64,000 bases of DNA, from NCBI RefSeq assembly GCF_026242045.1, contig NZ_JAPJDO010000011.1:1-64000 (forward strand), in the 5' to 3' direction. Below, piece by piece: positions 32,946-39,951 of the stretch. The notes below the pieces were generated by a model that made no database searches, was not told the origin of the DNA, and saw only the letters and a list, made by a program, of their open reading frames with translations. The position numbers were made by a program, and so were the translations under genes. This DNA is from Mycobacterium pinniadriaticum (GTDB taxonomy: Bacteria > Actinomycetota > Actinomycetes > Mycobacteriales > Mycobacteriaceae). Within the stretch, counting starts at the first letter, position 1. Each line of letters opens with the position of its first letter.

Positions 32946-33739
32946 CTGCTGCCCACTCCCCCGGAAAGGCTCGGCAGTCCCGTCAGCCGTGGCGCCGCCG
33001 TGGTGGTGTGTTGTTGGCTGAGTTTGAGGTGGATCTGGTGACCGGTGTGTTGCACGAGGCTGACGATCCGATCATTGATCGTCATCGACTCCAACGGCCC
33101 ACAAATCGACACCGCCGCCACCACATCACCCCTGCCACCGACCGGCGCACCGATACAACCGACATGCGGCAACGCCTCACCACGATCAAAAGCCACACCC
33201 CGCTGCCGCACCGCAGCCAACTCCTGACGAACCGACAACGACTGCCCAACACCCACCGAACCACCCCCGATCACATTGGCCAACAACACCTTCCCCACAC
33301 TCGTCGGCGCAGCCGGCCGCCGCCCACCAACCCGCGTCGCGATACCCCCAGCCCCCACCCCCTCCAACTTCTCCAGATACACCACATCGGCACAATCCAG
33401 AACCGCCAAATGAACCGTCGAACCCGTCACCCGACGCAACTCCCGAAGAAAAGGCAACGCCGCCGCATGCAACCGATCCTGCTGCACCGCAAGCGTTCCC
33501 AACTCCACCAACCGCAACCCAAGCTGATAATGATGCCCATCACGACGAATCCACCGCAACGCCACCAAACGATCCAACATCCGATGCACCGACGAACGCG
33601 GCACCCCCGTCCGACGCGAAATCTGCGACAACGTCAACCGCCCAAGATCATCAAACGCCTTCAAGATCAAATCAGCGCGATCAATCCCGCCCACCGGGGC
33701 GCACTCATCAAGACCGGTGCTCATCGTTGCCTCCGTCAT
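32942..33739 (-). CDS. IclR family regulator, copy 2 with altered C-terminus
   Basis: A 265-aa regulator whose first 247 or so residues equal those of the copy at 21676. After the repeat ends at 32996 the frame runs into different sequence, adding a tail of about 18 residues (APRLTGLPSLSGGVGSR) instead of SFSGA. The stop overlaps the next ATG (ATGA), so it is translationally coupled to the 86-aa protein and ferredoxin. The winged helix and effector domain are intact. The promoter differs from copy 1 because the repeat ends 30 bases upstream of the start; here a CCTA-N-TAGG palindrome lies 44-56 bases upstream, fitting autoregulation. Confidence 0.9.
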   Translation of the reverse strand: MTEATMSTGLDECAPVGGIDRADLILKAFDDLGRLTLSQISRRTGVPRSSVHRMLDRLVALRWIRRDGHHYQLGLRLVELGTLAVQQDRLHAAALPFLRELRRVTGSTVHLAVLDCADVVYLEKLEGVGAGGIATRVGGRRPAAPTSVGKVLLANVIGGGSVGVGQSLSVRQELAAVRQRGVAFDRGEALPHVGCIGAPVGGRGDVVAAVSICGPLESMTINDRIVSLVQHTGHQIHLKLSQQHTTTAAPRLTGLPSLSGGVGSR

Positions 33740-33769
33740 GCCCACAACCCCTCACCACACCCAGGCTGT
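32996..33769. repeat. 774-bp direct repeat, right copy
   Basis: Partner of 21694-22467 in the same orientation, with no difference seen by eye. The 10.5 kb between the copies hold the acyl-CoA dehydrogenase pairs 1 and 2, GntR, thiolase, secreted proteins and ferredoxin genes. Homologous recombination between the repeats would delete that block. Confidence 0.95.
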
Positions 33770-33782
33770 TACTCACGTACTA

Positions 33783-33795
33783 TTCCTATTAGGAA
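33783..33795. promoter_or_regulatory. 13-bp palindrome upstream of IclR copy 2
   Basis: TTCCTATTAGGAA is a perfect palindrome around a central T, 44-56 bases upstream of the IclR copy 2 start, followed by GTTCGAT exactly as the site at 22593 is. Core CCTA-N-TAGG. Confidence 0.55.
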
Positions 33796-33893
33796 GTTCG
33801 ATACTACTCAGGAGTCCGGCTGCTAACCAGAGTTTTCAGCATATCTACGGGCATTTATCTACTTCAGTCGATGGAGCCTGAGGTTAAATGTCA

Positions 33894-33906
33894 TGCCTAT
33901 TAGGCA
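33894..33906. promoter_or_regulatory. 13-bp palindrome between SDR gene and IclR copy 2
   Basis: TGCCTATTAGGCA is a perfect palindrome with the same CCTA-N-TAGG core, 111 bases (centre to centre) from the site at 33783, about ten helical turns. Two sites so spaced could support looping by a multimeric IclR protein. Confidence 0.5.
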
Positions 33907-33924
33907 TTCCCCTACTCACACAGG

Positions 33925-34797
33925 CTAGCCGCTGTGTGTCGGCTGATCCGTGAGGTAGAAGTTGGGCACGAGGTCGTCATCGGTGGCAGCCAACCGATAG
34001 CCGGCCAGATCCTCGACCCCCTCGGCCCGCAGAATCTCGGCATCGGTGTAGATCCGGCCGGTGCCATCCGCGGCCGGCCTGGTGACCAGAGCATGGACGG
34101 CGTCGGCCATGATCTCGGGCGTTCGAGCCTGTCCGCGCACCGTCTCCTCCCCCATCGCGACCATCAATCCGGTGCTCGCCACCATCGTCGCGGGCCACAC
34201 GGAGTTCACCGCGATGGGTATCGATGCGAACTCGTCGGCCCAGCCGATGGTCAACATGCTTTCCGCATATTTGCCGACCGTGTGTGCGACGTGCGTGCCG
34301 AGCCACGCCGGGTTGAAATTGAGCGGGGGCGAGATGTTGACGACATGCGGATTCTCGGCCTTCCGCAGATGCGGTAGGGCCGAGTGCACGAGTGCGTATG
34401 GCCCCTCGACGTTGACGGCAAGAAGACGCTGAAATGCTTTGGGCGGCAGTGCGGCAGTATTCCGGAGGTCCAACGCGCCCGCGTTGTTGACCACCACGTC
34501 GATGCGCCCGAAGGCGCCGGCGATCTCCTCGACGGCGGCGGCGACCGCGTCGGGATCGCGGACGTCGCAGCTGATCGCCAATGGCCGGCCACCCGCGTTT
34601 CGCACCGCTTGGGCGGTGTCGGTGAGAGTGCCATCGATCTTCGGGTTCGGCGCCTCGGTCCTGGCCAAGAGTGCCACACGGGCGCCATCGGCGGCCGCGC
34701 GGAGTGCGATGGCCCGGCCAATCCCCCGACTGGCCCCGGTCACAACGATGACCCGGCCGTCGAGCGAGCGATGAGGGCGGTACGGAGAGCGGTCCAC
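33925..34797 (-). CDS. Short-chain dehydrogenase/reductase with His in place of the catalytic Tyr
   Basis: A 290-aa SDR starting at GTG 34797. The cofactor motif TGASRGIGRAIAL (residues 20-32), VVNNAGAL and Ser156 (VVNISPPLNF) are normal, and the length and ARTEAPNPKIDGTL block resemble the HSDL2-like SDR group. In place of YxxxK the sequence reads His172-Thr-Val-Gly-Lys176, so the catalytic Tyr is a His; the codon is CAC. Either His takes over the acid/base role, or the protein is a non-classical hydratase-like or inactive relative. It diverges from dehydrogenase pair 3 across the two AT-rich sites. Confidence 0.82.
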   Translation of the reverse strand: MDRSPYRPHRSLDGRVIVVTGASRGIGRAIALRAAADGARVALLARTEAPNPKIDGTLTDTAQAVRNAGGRPLAISCDVRDPDAVAAAVEEIAGAFGRIDVVVNNAGALDLRNTAALPPKAFQRLLAVNVEGPYALVHSALPHLRKAENPHVVNISPPLNFNPAWLGTHVAHTVGKYAESMLTIGWADEFASIPIAVNSVWPATMVASTGLMVAMGEETVRGQARTPEIMADAVHALVTRPAADGTGRIYTDAEILRAEGVEDLAGYRLAATDDDLVPNFYLTDQPTHSG

Positions 34798-34838
34798 TTC
34801 GACATGCCTCTCTGCGGCAGAGATTCAACCGCGGTAGT

Positions 34839-34861
34839 TACATATAAACGTATAACCATAT
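34839..34861. promoter_or_regulatory. AT-rich 23-bp site, SDR-proximal copy
   Basis: On the minus strand this reads ATATGGTTA, five bases, TTATATGTA, the same two 9-base blocks as the site at 34931 but in opposite orientation. It is 42 bases upstream of the SDR start and could serve as its operator. Confidence 0.6.
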
Positions 34862-34930
34862 GACGCGGACATTGAGATGCGCTTCCGATTGCCACGGTGC
34901 GGCCGGCGGCGCCTCCGTCTCTCGCCGCCT

Positions 34931-34953
34931 ATATGGTTAACTGATTATATGTA
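34931..34953. promoter_or_regulatory. AT-rich 23-bp site, dehydrogenase-proximal copy
   Basis: Plus-strand ATATGGTTA, five bases, TTATATGTA, 39 bases upstream of dehydrogenase pair 3. The pair of inverted identical sites in one divergent promoter is strong evidence of a regulator binding there. The FadR-type GntR at 25038 or a TetR protein encoded elsewhere are candidates. Confidence 0.6.
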
Positions 34954-34992
34954 TCAGCGCAACCCTGCCGACCGACCGGTCCGGAATCCGCG

Positions 34993-36183
34993 ATGAACAC
35001 ACTGTCCGTCCAAGAGGCACAGGACCTCGCCCGGGCCACCCGCGATGCGTGTGAGCGTCTCGCCACCGACGAGCGAATCCGGGAAGTGGGCTTCGCCCTC
35101 ACCGATCCGCGCCGGCGTGGGTTCGATCGCAGATTGTGGCAGGTGTTGTGTTCGCAGATCGGCATCACCGAGATAGCACTGCCCGCACATCTCGGTGGCG
35201 CTGGTTGCGGCTCGGCGATGCTGAGCACAGTCGCGCACGAACTGGGCCGGTGCCTCGCGCCGGTGCCATTGGTTGCTTCGTTGGTGCTCGCGACCGGGTT
35301 GATCGCCGATTGCGCGGGCGCCGGCAAACCGCCACTCGACGAGGGCAATTGGACCGCGCTCATGAAGGGAGAGCGCACCGCGGCCGCCGTGATCACCACC
35401 GACGGTGGGCCGTGGTCGCCGGATGCCGTCAACATTGTCGCGAGTGCCGACGGGCGTGGCGATGCGACGTTGACCGGCACGGGGCGGCACGTTCTCCACG
35501 CCGGGGCGGCCGACGACCTGGTGGTCGTCGCGCTGGCCGACGGGGAGCCGGCGATCTATCTACTCGCCGCGGACGTCGACGGCGTCATGATCATCCCGGA
35601 GCACGTGCTCGACGCAACCAGGCCGATGGCTACTGTGCATCTCGACCGTGCGCCGGCCATCCGGCTGCGTACGGAACGCCCGGTCCACGACGTCATCGAA
35701 CGGCGGATCCAGCACGCGATCGCGGTGCTGTCCGCCGAGCAGGTCGGTACGACTGAGCGGGTGCTCGAGATGTCGGTCGAATACGCTTCCACCAGAAAGC
35801 AATTCGGTAGGCCTATCGGCACCTTCCAGAGCATCAAGCACCGCTGCGCCGATATGCTGCTCGACCTGGAGTGGTCACGGTCCGCGTCCCAGGCGGCGCT
35901 ACAGGCGATCGACGACGACCCGCCCGGATCGGCCGCGGAGAGCGCGTGGCGGTGCGGCATGGCCAAGGCGGTGTGTTCGGAGTCGCTGCGCTCGGTGTCC
36001 AAGCAGAACCTGCAAATTCACGGTGGAATCGGGTTCACGTGGGAGCACGCCGCCCATCTCTACCTCAAGCGCGCACGAACCGACGAGGTCCTGTTCGGCA
36101 CGCCGTCGGTGTACTGGGATCGCATCGCCACGACCGCAGGTGTTTTCGAGGAGAAGATAGCCGCATGTTCGACACCGATCTAG
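34993..36183 (+). CDS. Acyl-CoA dehydrogenase, partner subunit (pair 3)
   Basis: A 396-aa acyl-CoA dehydrogenase-fold protein. The middle domain lacks SEPxAGSD, but the C-terminal domain is well kept (YASTRKQFGRPIGTFQSIKH, then NLQIHGGIGFTWEHAAHLYL). In this pair the beta-type gene comes first, the reverse of pairs 1 and 2. It overlaps the alpha-type gene by 19 bases. The WEHAAHLYLKRA block is typical of FadE proteins of actinobacterial steroid clusters. Expression is probably driven from the divergent promoter with the SDR. Confidence 0.85.
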   Translation: MNTLSVQEAQDLARATRDACERLATDERIREVGFALTDPRRRGFDRRLWQVLCSQIGITEIALPAHLGGAGCGSAMLSTVAHELGRCLAPVPLVASLVLATGLIADCAGAGKPPLDEGNWTALMKGERTAAAVITTDGGPWSPDAVNIVASADGRGDATLTGTGRHVLHAGAADDLVVVALADGEPAIYLLAADVDGVMIIPEHVLDATRPMATVHLDRAPAIRLRTERPVHDVIERRIQHAIAVLSAEQVGTTERVLEMSVEYASTRKQFGRPIGTFQSIKHRCADMLLDLEWSRSASQAALQAIDDDPPGSAAESAWRCGMAKAVCSESLRSVSKQNLQIHGGIGFTWEHAAHLYLKRARTDEVLFGTPSVYWDRIATTAGVFEEKIAACSTPI

Positions 36184-37313
36184 ACGCCGAACAGCTTCGC
36201 ACCACGATCCGCAACTTCCTCAGGGCGGCCCCCCGACCGGCCGGATTGCGAAACTACGGTCCGACACCCACTGCGGACGACGTGGGACCCGGTCGCGTCT
36301 GGCACAAGTATCTGGCCGCGCACGGCTATGCCTGCTTGCACTGGCCCGCCGCATACGGCGGATCCGACGCGTCGGTCCTGGCTCAGGCAATCTTCGCCGA
36401 AGAATGCGCCTATGCCAATGTCCCCCGCCAACTGGCGATGACCGGTATCGATCTCGTGGGCCCAGTGCTGATCGAGTACGGCACCGACGACCAGAAGTCG
36501 CGCTATCTGGAACCCCTGCGCACGGGCGACGACATCTGGACACAGTTGTTCTCCGAGCCCGGTGCGGGATCGGATCTGGCAGCGGTGCGCACCAGGGCCG
36601 AACAAACCCCGGTCGGCTGGCGAGTCGAGGGGCAGAAGGTGTGGAGCTCCGGAGCGATATCGGCGAGGTACGGGCTGCTGCTGGCTCGCACCGGGGCCGA
36701 GGGTCACCGCGGGCTGAGCATGTTCATCGTGCCGATGGCATCCGACGGGGTGAAGATCCAGCCGATCGTGCAGATCGATGGCGAGAGCAAGTTCAACGAG
36801 GTCTTCCTCGACGGTGTCGAGTTGGCCGCTGACGCACTCATCGGCGAGGTCGGTCAGGGCTGGAACATCGCCATGCTCACGCTGGGGCGGGAGCGACTCA
36901 CGCTCGGCACGCAGGCAGTCGGCATGTTCCAACGGCTCGAGCGAATGGCCCAAGCCGCGCGGCGTCGGGACCGTCTGGATCCCGTACTGGCACGGTCGAT
37001 GACGCGACTCTGGACACGGATGTGGTTGCTCCGATTCACCTGGCAGCGGGCCCTCGCGGGCGGTGACCTGTCCTCGCCGGCGTTCTCGGTGCTCAAGCTG
37101 ATGACCTCGGAGACCGACCGCGATCTCGGGGATCTGGCGACCGACGTCCTGGGCACCGATGCGTGCACCGACCCGGCCGGCAAGCACGACGGCGCAGAAC
37201 TGGTCCACGCCATGCTCGTCGGGTGCGCCCAGACCATCTTGGGCGGTACCAGCGAGATCCAACGAAACATCCTCGGCGAGCGGGTGCTCGGGCTGCCCAA
37301 AGAACCGCGGTGA
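36165..37313 (+). CDS. Acyl-CoA dehydrogenase, FAD-binding alpha-type subunit (pair 3)
   Basis: A 382-aa acyl-CoA dehydrogenase. I chose ATG 36165 (MFDTDLDAEQL); the frame is open further upstream but lies inside the partner gene. Signature segments are QLFSEPGAGSDLAAVRTRAE, KVWSSGAISARYGLLLART and, at the C-terminus, ILGGTSEIQRNILGERVLGL. FNEVFLDGVE matches the usual helix contacting FAD. The complete motif set marks it as the FAD-binding member of the pair. It ends six bases before the convergent hydrolase gene. Confidence 0.87.
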   Translation: MFDTDLDAEQLRTTIRNFLRAAPRPAGLRNYGPTPTADDVGPGRVWHKYLAAHGYACLHWPAAYGGSDASVLAQAIFAEECAYANVPRQLAMTGIDLVGPVLIEYGTDDQKSRYLEPLRTGDDIWTQLFSEPGAGSDLAAVRTRAEQTPVGWRVEGQKVWSSGAISARYGLLLARTGAEGHRGLSMFIVPMASDGVKIQPIVQIDGESKFNEVFLDGVELAADALIGEVGQGWNIAMLTLGRERLTLGTQAVGMFQRLERMAQAARRRDRLDPVLARSMTRLWTRMWLLRFTWQRALAGGDLSSPAFSVLKLMTSETDRDLGDLATDVLGTDACTDPAGKHDGAELVHAMLVGCAQTILGGTSEIQRNILGERVLGLPKEPR

Positions 37314-37319
37314 GTCGGC

Positions 37320-38144
37320 TCAGCTCTGCTCGGCGAGGAACTCGAGCAGCACTTCTCCCAGCGACTCGGGCTGTTCGATCTGCGGGCAATGGCCGGCCCC
37401 GTCGATGACTGCCGAGCGGCCGCCGGGGATCTGCCCGGCGATGTCGGCGGCCCAGCCGGGCGGCAACAACTTGTCGCCCGCGCCCTCGACGACCAGAACC
37501 GGAACCTCGATCCGCTCATAGGCCCGCTTGCTGGACGGTGTCGGCGGCATCTCCAGCCCTGGACGACGAAACCTCGCTGCCGCCAAGGCCTCCCAGGCAC
37601 CCGTTGCGATGCTGGACTCGTAGCGCCGGCGCACGTAGGCCTCGTCGGCCGGATAGGCCGGGTCGAAGAACAGCGCCTCCACGATGGCCCGCATGGCCTC
37701 GAAGGTGGCGTCGTACTCGTACAGCGCGGTGGTGTGCCGGTTTTTCTGGATATCCCCGCCACCGCAGATGGTGACCGCGCTGCGCACCGGCAGCACCGGT
37801 GCCGGTGAGGTCAGGTCCACGAGCAGATTGATGGCGCCCATGGAATTGCCGACGAAGTGGACGGTGTCGAGACCCAGGAGGGCGCAGAACCGGGCGATAT
37901 GCCGGATCCGCATGCCTCGGCCGTCGGTGAAGTCGACCACCTTGGCCGAGTCGCCGAAGCCCAGCATGTCGGGGGCCAGCACTCGATAATGCTGTGAGAG
38001 TGCGGGAATGATTTTCTCCCAGGCAATTTCGGCGCTGACCCCGAATTCGCCGCCGTGCAGCAGCACGACCGGATCACCCTGCCCGGCTTCGAGAAAGTGC
38101 GTGGCCAGCCCGTCGACGACGATGGTCCGGTGTTGATAGCTCAC
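37320..38144 (-). CDS. Alpha/beta hydrolase (second of the meta-cleavage operon)
   Basis: A 274-aa hydrolase starting at GTG 38144, overlapping the previous stop as GTGA; the frame upstream is not conserved-looking. The oxyanion part is LLHGGEFGVSAE, the nucleophile Ser is in HFVGNSMGAINLL, the acid in VEGAGDKLLPP, the His in GAGHCPQIEQP. These features and FGDSAKV resemble C-C bond hydrolases of the MhpC/BphD group. It is the last gene of the eight-gene operon, which already encodes an MhpC-like enzyme at its head, so the two may act on different ring-fission products or on an ester. Confidence 0.8.
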   Translation of the reverse strand: MSYQHRTIVVDGLATHFLEAGQGDPVVLLHGGEFGVSAEIAWEKIIPALSQHYRVLAPDMLGFGDSAKVVDFTDGRGMRIRHIARFCALLGLDTVHFVGNSMGAINLLVDLTSPAPVLPVRSAVTICGGGDIQKNRHTTALYEYDATFEAMRAIVEALFFDPAYPADEAYVRRRYESSIATGAWEALAAARFRRPGLEMPPTPSSKRAYERIEVPVLVVEGAGDKLLPPGWAADIAGQIPGGRSAVIDGAGHCPQIEQPESLGEVLLEFLAEQS

Positions 38145-39130
38145 TTGATCGCGATCGGGTTGACCGGCGAACCGACGGCACCGGTGACGGACAGCGGCGG
38201 TGCGACGAGCTGGAATTCGTAGCGTCCGTCGGCCGCGCAATCGGCGGCCAGTTCGGTGAGGTTCCAGTACTCACCCAGCATCAGGCCCATGTCACGCAGG
38301 CACAACATATGCATCGGCAGGATGGCACCGTCGACCGCCGACACCGGGTTCTCCACCATGAGGTTGTCGGCTGCCACCGCCGCCGCCTGATGGTCGGCCA
38401 GCCACGACGCGCAGGTCCAGTCCAGTCCGGCTCCCGGCTCGGCACCGTCGCCATTCTCCAAAAAGCGTGCCCACCAGCCGGTTCGAACCAGCACGATATC
38501 GCCCGGCTCGATGCTCACACCCTGGGTCCGGGCCGCCTCGTCGAGTTCGGCCGGGGTGATCGGCTCACCGAGTTCGCAGAACGTCGGCACCCCCCGCAGC
38601 TTGACGATGTCGAGCAGGACACCGCGTGAGGTGATGCCCTTGCCGTCGACCTTGTCGATGCCCAGGTAGTAGGCGCCCAGGCTGGACACCGAGTCGGCGG
38701 GGAATCCGTTGTAGAGCTTGTCCTCGTAGTAGACGTGCGACAGCGCGTCCCACTGGGTGGCGGCCTGCAGCGGCATGATGATCATGTCGTCGTTGAATCG
38801 CATCGGCCCGGCTTCGGAGTACCCGCTCAGCTGCACGGCCGACGGGTTCCGTAGCCACTTGGGCCCGTACTCCAACAACGTCTTGGCGTCGCCCCCGTCG
38901 ATGGTCATCACATGGGTCGGGTTCTGCCGGTACTGGAAGGCCCCCTGCGGGCCCGATGAACCGAAGTCGACGCCGAGCGGAAACACCTTGCCGTGCTTGA
39001 CGGTTGCCGCCGCCTGCGCAACCTTCTCCGGCGTGATGAAGTTCAGCGTGCCGAGCTCGTCGGCATCACCCCACCGGCCCCAGTTGCGCACGTCGTCGGC
39101 AACCCGACGGAAGTCACTCATATCGGCCAC
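38141..39130 (-). CDS. Cyclase family (KynB-like) metal-dependent hydrolase
   Basis: A 329-aa protein. GTG 39130 is placed 9 bases after AGGAAGG; ATG 39121 is an alternative that would be 18 bases away. The family metal site is seen in AATQWDALSHVYYEDKLYNG (Gln-Trp-Asp ... His), a variant of the HxGTHxDxPxH motif, with further conserved VRTGWW and GAILPMHMLCLRD. Members include kynurenine formamidase and enzymes that open cyclic amides or lactones. Here it may hydrolyse a lactone, enol or cyclic diketone formed during ring breakdown; that is inference from the operon. Confidence 0.8.
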   Translation of the reverse strand: MADMSDFRRVADDVRNWGRWGDADELGTLNFITPEKVAQAAATVKHGKVFPLGVDFGSSGPQGAFQYRQNPTHVMTIDGGDAKTLLEYGPKWLRNPSAVQLSGYSEAGPMRFNDDMIIMPLQAATQWDALSHVYYEDKLYNGFPADSVSSLGAYYLGIDKVDGKGITSRGVLLDIVKLRGVPTFCELGEPITPAELDEAARTQGVSIEPGDIVLVRTGWWARFLENGDGAEPGAGLDWTCASWLADHQAAAVAADNLMVENPVSAVDGAILPMHMLCLRDMGLMLGEYWNLTELAADCAADGRYEFQLVAPPLSVTGAVGSPVNPIAIK

Positions 39131-39135
39131 GATGC

Positions 39136-39948
39136 TCAACCTTCCTCGAAATCTGCCGCTTGGCTCGCTGCGATGTTGCCGCCGTCGACCCAGATGACCT
39201 GCCCGGTGATGTAGCCGGCCGCCGCGCTGCCCAGAAAAGCCAGCACCGCGGCCTGCTCGTCGGGATTCGACACCCGCCCCAGCGGCTTGGGGATGGTGTC
39301 GAGGTAATCCTGCCCGTACCGGGTGCGCAACTGGTCGAGGATCGGGGTCTCGGTCACCCCCGGGCCGGTGCAATTGATCCGGATTCCTCTGGCGCCCAGC
39401 GGCACCGCGCTTCGCACGGTATAGCCGATGATCGCCTCTTTCGACAGCCGGTAGCCGCCGTCGGCAAGGGCCTCGGGGTGGTCGTCGCACCACTTCAACC
39501 CCTGCGCGATCGAACCGGTGGCCAGCAGACCGGCCACCTGCTCCAGATGATCACGGTAACCCGCCGCGGCCAGCGAGGACACGTTCACCACTGCCGAGCC
39601 GTCCGGCATGAGCGGCAGCAGGCCCTCGGTGAACTGGCGGGTGCCCAGGAAGTTGATCCGGACCACCAGCAGCGGATCACCGATACCCGAGGACACCCCG
39701 GCCACGTTGAACAACGCGTCGACCGGTCCACCGATCGCGGCGACCGCCGTGTCGATGGAGTCCGGGTCGGCCAAGTCGAGTTCGACGAACCTGGCGATCT
39801 CACCGCCCGGCTCACGGACATCGAGCCCGATGATCTCGGCGCCGAGTTCGCTCAGCTGCCCCGCCAGGTGCGCCCCGATACCCGAGGCGCACCCGGTGAC
39901 CACGACGCGACGGCCGTCGTAACGCCACATCCCGTCGATCAGGGCCAT
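39136..39948 (-). CDS. Short-chain dehydrogenase/reductase
   Basis: A 270-aa SDR of the coniferyl-alcohol/3-alpha-hydroxysteroid dehydrogenase-like group. The cofactor motif is TGCASGIGAHLAGQL; LFNVAGV replaces NNAG, and the catalytic Ser (VVNVSSLAA) and Tyr-Lys (GGYRLSKEAI) are in place. An insert between Ser and Tyr (about 40 residues, with LKWCDDHPEALADG) is typical of that group. INCTGPGVTETPIL supports NAD(P) binding. It should oxidise a hydroxyl group or reduce a ketone. Spaced three bases from the LLM gene and five from the cyclase gene. Confidence 0.86.
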   Translation of the reverse strand: MALIDGMWRYDGRRVVVTGCASGIGAHLAGQLSELGAEIIGLDVREPGGEIARFVELDLADPDSIDTAVAAIGGPVDALFNVAGVSSGIGDPLLVVRINFLGTRQFTEGLLPLMPDGSAVVNVSSLAAAGYRDHLEQVAGLLATGSIAQGLKWCDDHPEALADGGYRLSKEAIIGYTVRSAVPLGARGIRINCTGPGVTETPILDQLRTRYGQDYLDTIPKPLGRVSNPDEQAAVLAFLGSAAAGYITGQVIWVDGGNIAASQAADFEEG

Positions 39949-39951
39949 CGG

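Noticed and set aside
21694..33769. Composite transposon or insertion sequence made by the two repeats
   Set aside because: No transposase, no terminal inverted repeats and no target-site duplication were found; the repeats carry only a regulator gene.
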